The position numbers and the translations under genes were made by a program. 64,000 bases of DNA. Source: Ciona intestinalis. Taxonomy: Eukaryota > Chordata > Ascidiacea > Phlebobranchia > Cionidae. The stretch spans positions 3,879,480 to 3,943,479 of the forward strand of contig NC_020168.2 of assembly GCF_000224145.3 (NCBI RefSeq), given 5' to 3'. This document shows positions 59,818 through 64,000 of the stretch, in pieces. Position 1 is the first letter of the stretch; each line of letters starts with the position of its first letter. The notes under the pieces are model-generated. The model ran no database searches. It saw nothing but the letters and a program-made list of their open reading frames with translations, and was not told the origin of the DNA.

Positions 59818-59823
59818 AATAAA
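59818..59823 (+). terminator. Polyadenylation signal of the LRRC63-like gene
   Basis: AATAAA 235 bp after the stop of the LRRC63-like gene, inside AT-rich DNA before the converging gene. Confidence 0.4.
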
Positions 59824-59906
59824 TATTTAAAACTACAAACTACTAAGTAAAAAAATGAGCATGTCTATTTACAGTGATTATTCTTATGTGCAAATTATTC
59901 AAGATT

Positions 59907-60791
59907 TCAAAAAAGTTTTAAAAACATTTCAACAACTGTGTGCAAATAACTTAACAAGACGTCAGAGTTGATTAAAATTGGCCACGGGAGCCAAATTTTG
60001 CAAAGTTTAAAACGCAATGAGTGTGTTACAAGACTGTCCTTGTTTTTGTATTTGTCTGGATTTTGAAGCAATAACCGAACCCTGGTAGCTTGAAAGTAAG
60101 AACATGATTGACATTGTGGTAACAAGGAACCTTTGGCGTTCTTGTTTCGCTTTAAATAAACTGGAGCTAAAGCAACTGGAGGTGAATGATCAGCATAATA
60201 AAGTGAGTTTGGCTTGCGCTGAAGAGGAAACCATTTACCAACAATATAACGCTTGACTTTGTTCAATCTAGAGTATTTTACACCACATGTGTGACAACCA
60301 TATTTATAGCCCAGTTTCTGGACCGACCGTTTTTGAGATTCTGTTACTCTGCTTGTAATCTCATCCAGTGGAACAGTCTTTCTTGCATAGGCTCCAGGGT
60401 GCAAAACATGACTAGGAAGAACCGTTTTGAAGCGCCGAGAGAACATAGCAAAATGTACTACAGACAAAGTTGTGCATATTGTTATGTCAGATCGAGAATA
60501 AGACGTGAAGGTTGGAAGACCCATGTAAAAATCTCGAACTGAAGTTGTCACAGCACAGGACACAAAACCACTGGCACAAACACTCAAGAGACCACACAAA
60601 GGTGACAACTTTAAATGAGATGCAACACCAAGAGTTTTCCACACAGTACGGTGAAATATACCAAGCATAGCGGGGAATGTAAGAATGCCGCTTACAGCTG
60701 CGTACAAGTTTTCTCTGGTAGTAATTTGACTGAAATAGTCACTTGTTGAACATTTCGAAATCAGTTCATTTGCAGTGAGATGAACTCTCAT
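59907..60791 (-). CDS. Single-exon membrane protein with CxxC / DHxPP / CxxC motif, unrecognised
   Basis: An uninterrupted 294-codon frame from ATG at 60791. The N-terminal half has three hydrophobic segments (about residues 31-48, 61-83 and 103-118), consistent with a membrane protein. The C-terminal half has CHTCG (166-170), YYADHSPP (198-205) and CQSC (227-230). Two CxxC knuckles around a DH motif resemble a treble-clef zinc site such as that of HNH nucleases; this is an inference from spacing only. I do not recognise the gene. It is intronless in a window where other genes have many introns, which may mean a retrocopy origin or simply a small gene. It is head-to-head with EIF3B (589 bp between starts) and converges with the LRRC63-like gene. 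Confidence 0.75.
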   Translation of the reverse strand: MRVHLTANELISKCSTSDYFSQITTRENLYAAVSGILTFPAMLGIFHRTVWKTLGVASHLKLSPLCGLLSVCASGFVSCAVTTSVRDFYMGLPTFTSYSRSDITICTTLSVVHFAMFSRRFKTVLPSHVLHPGAYARKTVPLDEITSRVTESQKRSVQKLGYKYGCHTCGVKYSRLNKVKRYIVGKWFPLQRKPNSLYYADHSPPVALAPVYLKRNKNAKGSLLPQCQSCSYFQATRVRLLLQNPDKYKNKDSLVTHSLRFKLCKIWLPWPILINSDVLLSYLHTVVEMFLKLF

Positions 60792-61380
60792 TTTATTGTA
60801 ACCAAATATTCCGCAATATATAAAATGAATGAATATTAGTTAACTTTATACTTCATATAATAATGAAAAACTGTACCTTATAAAGCGCTAAATAACAGAA
60901 GTACTGCGTTTTGTTTACGAGATGGTTGGGCCTAGGCTCCTAGCGTTAATATAAGAATGGACCGTAGTTGGTTGTATAAAAAAAACGTTTGTTTACCATT
61001 TGTTTTGTATTGGGTTCTTTTTACGCAAGTGGCGCGAATTTGAACTTCTCGGTTGAATGAACTTTGTGCGGCAAATGATTTTTTTGCGTTTAATAGATAA
61101 ACATCAAACATGGGGTCCTTAAACAGAAAATAAATTACTTTTTTTATTATGTTAACTACACTTTGATTTTATTCAGATTAGCAGTTCTTGTTGTGTCTAT
61201 TAAGCTTTAAAGAACCCCGAACTAATTGACTCAGCACTGCTCCAAGTGTGCCTTGTGTTAATCCACACGTTGTGAAATCATTTCCGGACGGCTAACTTTC
61301 AATTCTCATAACGTTATAGATTGCTGCACTTTTGCCTGTTATTTTACCTTGCTTTCATATTAGTCAATCGTTAAAGTGTC
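60792..61380. promoter_or_regulatory. Shared upstream region of the 59907-60791 gene and EIF3B
   Basis: A 589-bp spacer between two divergent starts with no coding exon. No TATA box of convincing position was seen on either side. It must contain both promoters, probably as a bidirectional promoter. Confidence 0.5.
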
Positions 61381-63745
61381 ATGGTAACGAGCATGGACGG
61401 TGAGCAAGATTGGGAAGACGTAAAACCGCGTAAAAAGCGCCAGGATGATATAATAAACGGCAGCGAGGAAGAGCCAGACTTTAGCGATCCCGAAGATTTT
61501 GAAGAGGATGTTTCGGATTCGGGTAATTATTTCTTCCAAAATACTTACCCATTTTACATTGAACCTTAGTATATGGTGTCCATTTGTTGTTGGTAACAGA
61601 GTTTTTGGCCGATGTGCTCGAAAAAAAGCCGAAAGAAGCTGACGGTATAGACGCAGTGATTGTTGTTGACAATGTTCCCGTAGTGGGAGAAGAAAGACTT
61701 GGAAAGTTGAAGATAGTTATTACAAAAATATTTTCAAAGTTTGGAAAGATTCACAGTGACTATTATCCAGAGTTCGAAGGAAAAACAAAAGGGTAAATTA
61801 AATATTAATGAACACCTATAAGTTTACATTAACAGATATGTGTATTTTATTCTCAACATTGTTAATGTAAATGGTTGTTGTATAGTTTGCTAATGGCAGC
61901 TGATGGTTGCTTATTTATATTCACCCACAAAGTAACATACACTGGTAACTTGTAAGCTGGCACGAGGTGAATGAAACAGAACACACATGTTATAACAACT
62001 GTCGTTTTCCGGCCACCTCATGATAAACTAAGTTAAATTCATTAATGTACCTGTTTTATTGTTTTAATTTTTCCTAAACAACACAATTTTTGTGAGTAGG
62101 CTTATCACATAATAATGTAATTTACTTTATCCTCGCCGAAAAAAATGACAGTTTAGTGGTTATAACATGGATGTTCTGTTTCATACATCTACTGCTAGCT
62201 TACAAGTTATGTCTGTAACTTTGTGGGTGATTTTTATTTTGTAGGGCTGACAATTTAGACAAACTGTCAATGACCAATGGGTTGTCATGACATAATAAAT
62301 TAACAAGTGGTAATATTAATTTTTTTTAGATACATTTTCATTGAATATGAACAAGACAAATCAGCCAAGGATGCGGTCAAAGGAGCAGACGGATACAAAC
62401 TTGATAAATCGCACGCTTTTAGAGTGAATTTGTTCAGTGACTTTGAAAAGTATGGAATTTTGTTTTATTTGGGGAGAATTTCTTATTAAATTATAAATGT
62501 TTTTTTAAATACAAAAAATGTGTATATACAATTTTGTTTTATTTAGTGAAAATTTCCTTATTTAATTATAAATGTTTTTCAGATAAAAAAATGTAATTTT
62601 GTTTTATTTGGTGAAAATTTTCTTATCAAATCATTCATATTTTTTTCAGGTACAAAAATGTAACTGAAAATTGGACCCCGCCAGAAAAACAACCATTGAA
62701 GGACGTGGTAATCACAAGTTTAATTTTTATTTCTAAATGCTAGTAATTTATGTTTAATATTATGTTTTAATTTGTGTTTCCTGTATTTACAATTGTTCTT
62801 ATTTAAAAAAACAGAGAAACTAGTACAGAATTTATGTTGGAGAAAAGGTGTATATATTAAGATTTAATGTAATAGGTTTTGTGAAGTTAGTATTTTTCAG
62901 TTGTGATTTTTGTTGTGGTTTGTTTTTTGGACGGCATGTGGTATTTTGGTAGGGGTTTGTCATTTTTAAATTTAGTTAAAGGGAAAAAATCATAATTTAG
63001 TTAATTCGTTTTCGAGTGTTTATTGCTATTTAATGTTTTGCAGTTCCTTTTGTAAAATATTTATATTTAATTTTAGAAAAAAATGTCATTTAAATTTCCA
63101 GGGAAATCTTTACTACTTTCTTGAAGATGAAGATTGTAACAATCAATTTAGTGTAATATATGAGGGGGGTGTGAAGACAGGTATCTTTCTGAACACAGCA
63201 GCTGAACCAAGCCTTTTAGAACAACGAGAAGTAAGATCTATGTTTAATTCTTCTTTTTGACATTGGTGTATCATTTTTGCTATTTTTCCCTAGAAAGCCT
63301 ATATTTTCGTTTGTTTATAGTTGAATTTTTCTTTTTTTTTTATAGAAACATTATGCTTGGTACTTATTTAAAAGTAATAGTTTGTTAGTGACAACAGCAA
63401 ACTAAAATTTAGATTCTTACCAAGTATGGACGTTTGTCCGGATTTATCGTTGCATTGGCATAATAAAAAGCACTTTGTTGTGTGCAAAGATTAAAGTACA
63501 AGTTCCTAGGTAGAGCTTTCCCTACACAACGGCTAGTGCTAAGGAAAAAAATACTCTGCTATGGTTAATAATTTATTTTCTAACCAGCGTTGGACAGAAA
63601 CTTACACGCGTTGGTCACCAAAAGGGGCGTACCTCGCTACTTTCCATGCTAAAGGTATCGCGTTGTGGGGTGGTGAAAAGTTTCGCCAAATCCAACGTTT
63701 TACCCATCCAGGGGTTCAACTCATTGATTTTTCTCCATGTGAAAG
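61381..63745 (+). CDS. EIF3B: Eukaryotic translation initiation factor 3 subunit B (3' part beyond window)
   Basis: Six exons with consistent phases: 61381-61522, 61600-61792, 62330-62449, 62650-62707, 63102-63230, 63588-63745. The last has a donor (GAAAG/GTAGGG), so the gene runs off the window. The N-terminus is acidic ([15 protein letters not shown]). It is followed by the [51 protein letters not shown] and [13 protein letters not shown]. Then comes the start of the beta-propeller: [20 protein letters not shown]-like text and [20 protein letters not shown]. eIF3b is a scaffold of the eIF3 complex on the 40S ribosomal subunit. About a third of the protein is covered (human 814 residues). 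Intron 3 is built of tandem copies of the exon 4 acceptor region. Confidence 0.95.
61915..62290. mobile_element. EIF3B: Inverted pair of SINE copies in EIF3B intron 2
   Basis: Plus-orientation copy at about 61915-62050 (CACCCACAAAGTAACATACA, AAGCTGGCACGAGGTG, TATAACAACTGTCG). Minus-orientation copy at about 62110-62290 (TTTACTTTATCCTCGCCG, GTTCTGTTTCATACATC, TAACTTTGTGGGTGA). About 110 bp can pair across a loop of about 60-90 nt. Confidence 0.75.
62455..62662 (+). repeat. EIF3B: Three tandem copies spanning the EIF3B exon 4 acceptor
   Basis: Units start near 62455, 62530 and 62595 with AATTTTGTTTTATTTGG-like sequence. Each ends with a T-rich tract and (G/A)TACAAAAATGT or ATAAAAAAATGT. The third ends in the real junction TTTTTTCAG/GTACAAAAATG (exon at 62650). 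The second has a usable-looking TTTTTCAG at 62575-62582. Confidence 0.75.
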
Positions 63746-64000
63746 GTAGGGTAGAAATTGCAATGCATATGATTTTACCCATAGGCCCAAATGCTTTATC
63801 TTGTTTTGAATTTTGGTGAAATCTAGGATGATGTTTAAAAATAAAGGTATATTCTCAGTTGATAAACATAGGGAATCTCATTTTTTAATGCCGTTAATGC
63901 AATAGTTCTGCTTTTTTGTAAATATACTGCAGGGTAAAATCTGTTCAGGCTTAAAAAAGGGTTTTTAAAACATTGTCACCCTCTGTTTTGGGTGATCTGT

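Overview
The window looks like nuclear DNA of an ascidian tunicate, probably Ciona or a close relative. This is an inference: the sequence is AT-rich, host genes are compact and intron-rich with GT-AG introns, the predicted proteins resemble their vertebrate orthologues closely, and short SINEs and MITEs with TTCA-type tails fill introns and intergenic DNA. One 50-base N gap (12350-12399) and one isolated N (11068) show it is a draft assembly.

Layout. 511-2115 (+): PEX11G-like peroxisomal membrane protein, 4 exons. 2721-10703 (-): ANO10-like anoctamin, 14 exons. 10918-15023: a tandem duplication of the first three exons of a caspase gene; the first copy stops at the N gap and the second continues into a complete 14-exon caspase (13447-19955, +). 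20567-34226 (+): DHX38/PRP16 spliceosomal helicase, 25 exons. 35316-37505 (+): STARD5-like START-domain lipid carrier, 7 exons. About 38317-45946 (-): teashirt/TSHZ-type zinc-finger gene, with its first exon not found. 46000-54600 is non-coding as far as I can tell; its first 6 kb is complex and free of repeats, which suits regulatory DNA of a developmental gene. 54639-55001 (-): a possible small membrane protein. 55211-59583 (+): LRRC63-like protein. 59907-60791 (-): unrecognised single-exon membrane protein with a CxxC / DHxPP / CxxC signature. 61381-63745 onward (+): EIF3B, cut by the window end.

The genes are mostly unrelated housekeeping genes (peroxisome division, lipid scrambling and transport, splicing, translation initiation) with one apoptosis protease and one developmental transcription factor. 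They do not form a visible pathway or operon; several pairs are head-to-head with short shared upstream regions.

Mobile DNA: a tRNA-derived SINE family, a 195-bp MITE family (at least nine copies, packed into 30-37 kb), a 434-bp hAT-like MITE with a perfect 8-bp target duplication, a 0.5-kb TIR element carrying a tRNA-like promoter with its empty site preserved in the duplicate copy, and other fold-back elements. I saw no retroviral, LTR, Polinton or CRISPR sequence.

The most unusual recurrent pattern is tandem copying of 3' splice sites into the upstream intron, seen twice in DHX38 (itself the helicase that drives and proofreads the second splicing step) and once in EIF3B, plus a DHX38 acceptor whose pyrimidine tract is the end of a MITE. 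Two DHX38 exon junctions also look non-canonical and may be sequence errors.
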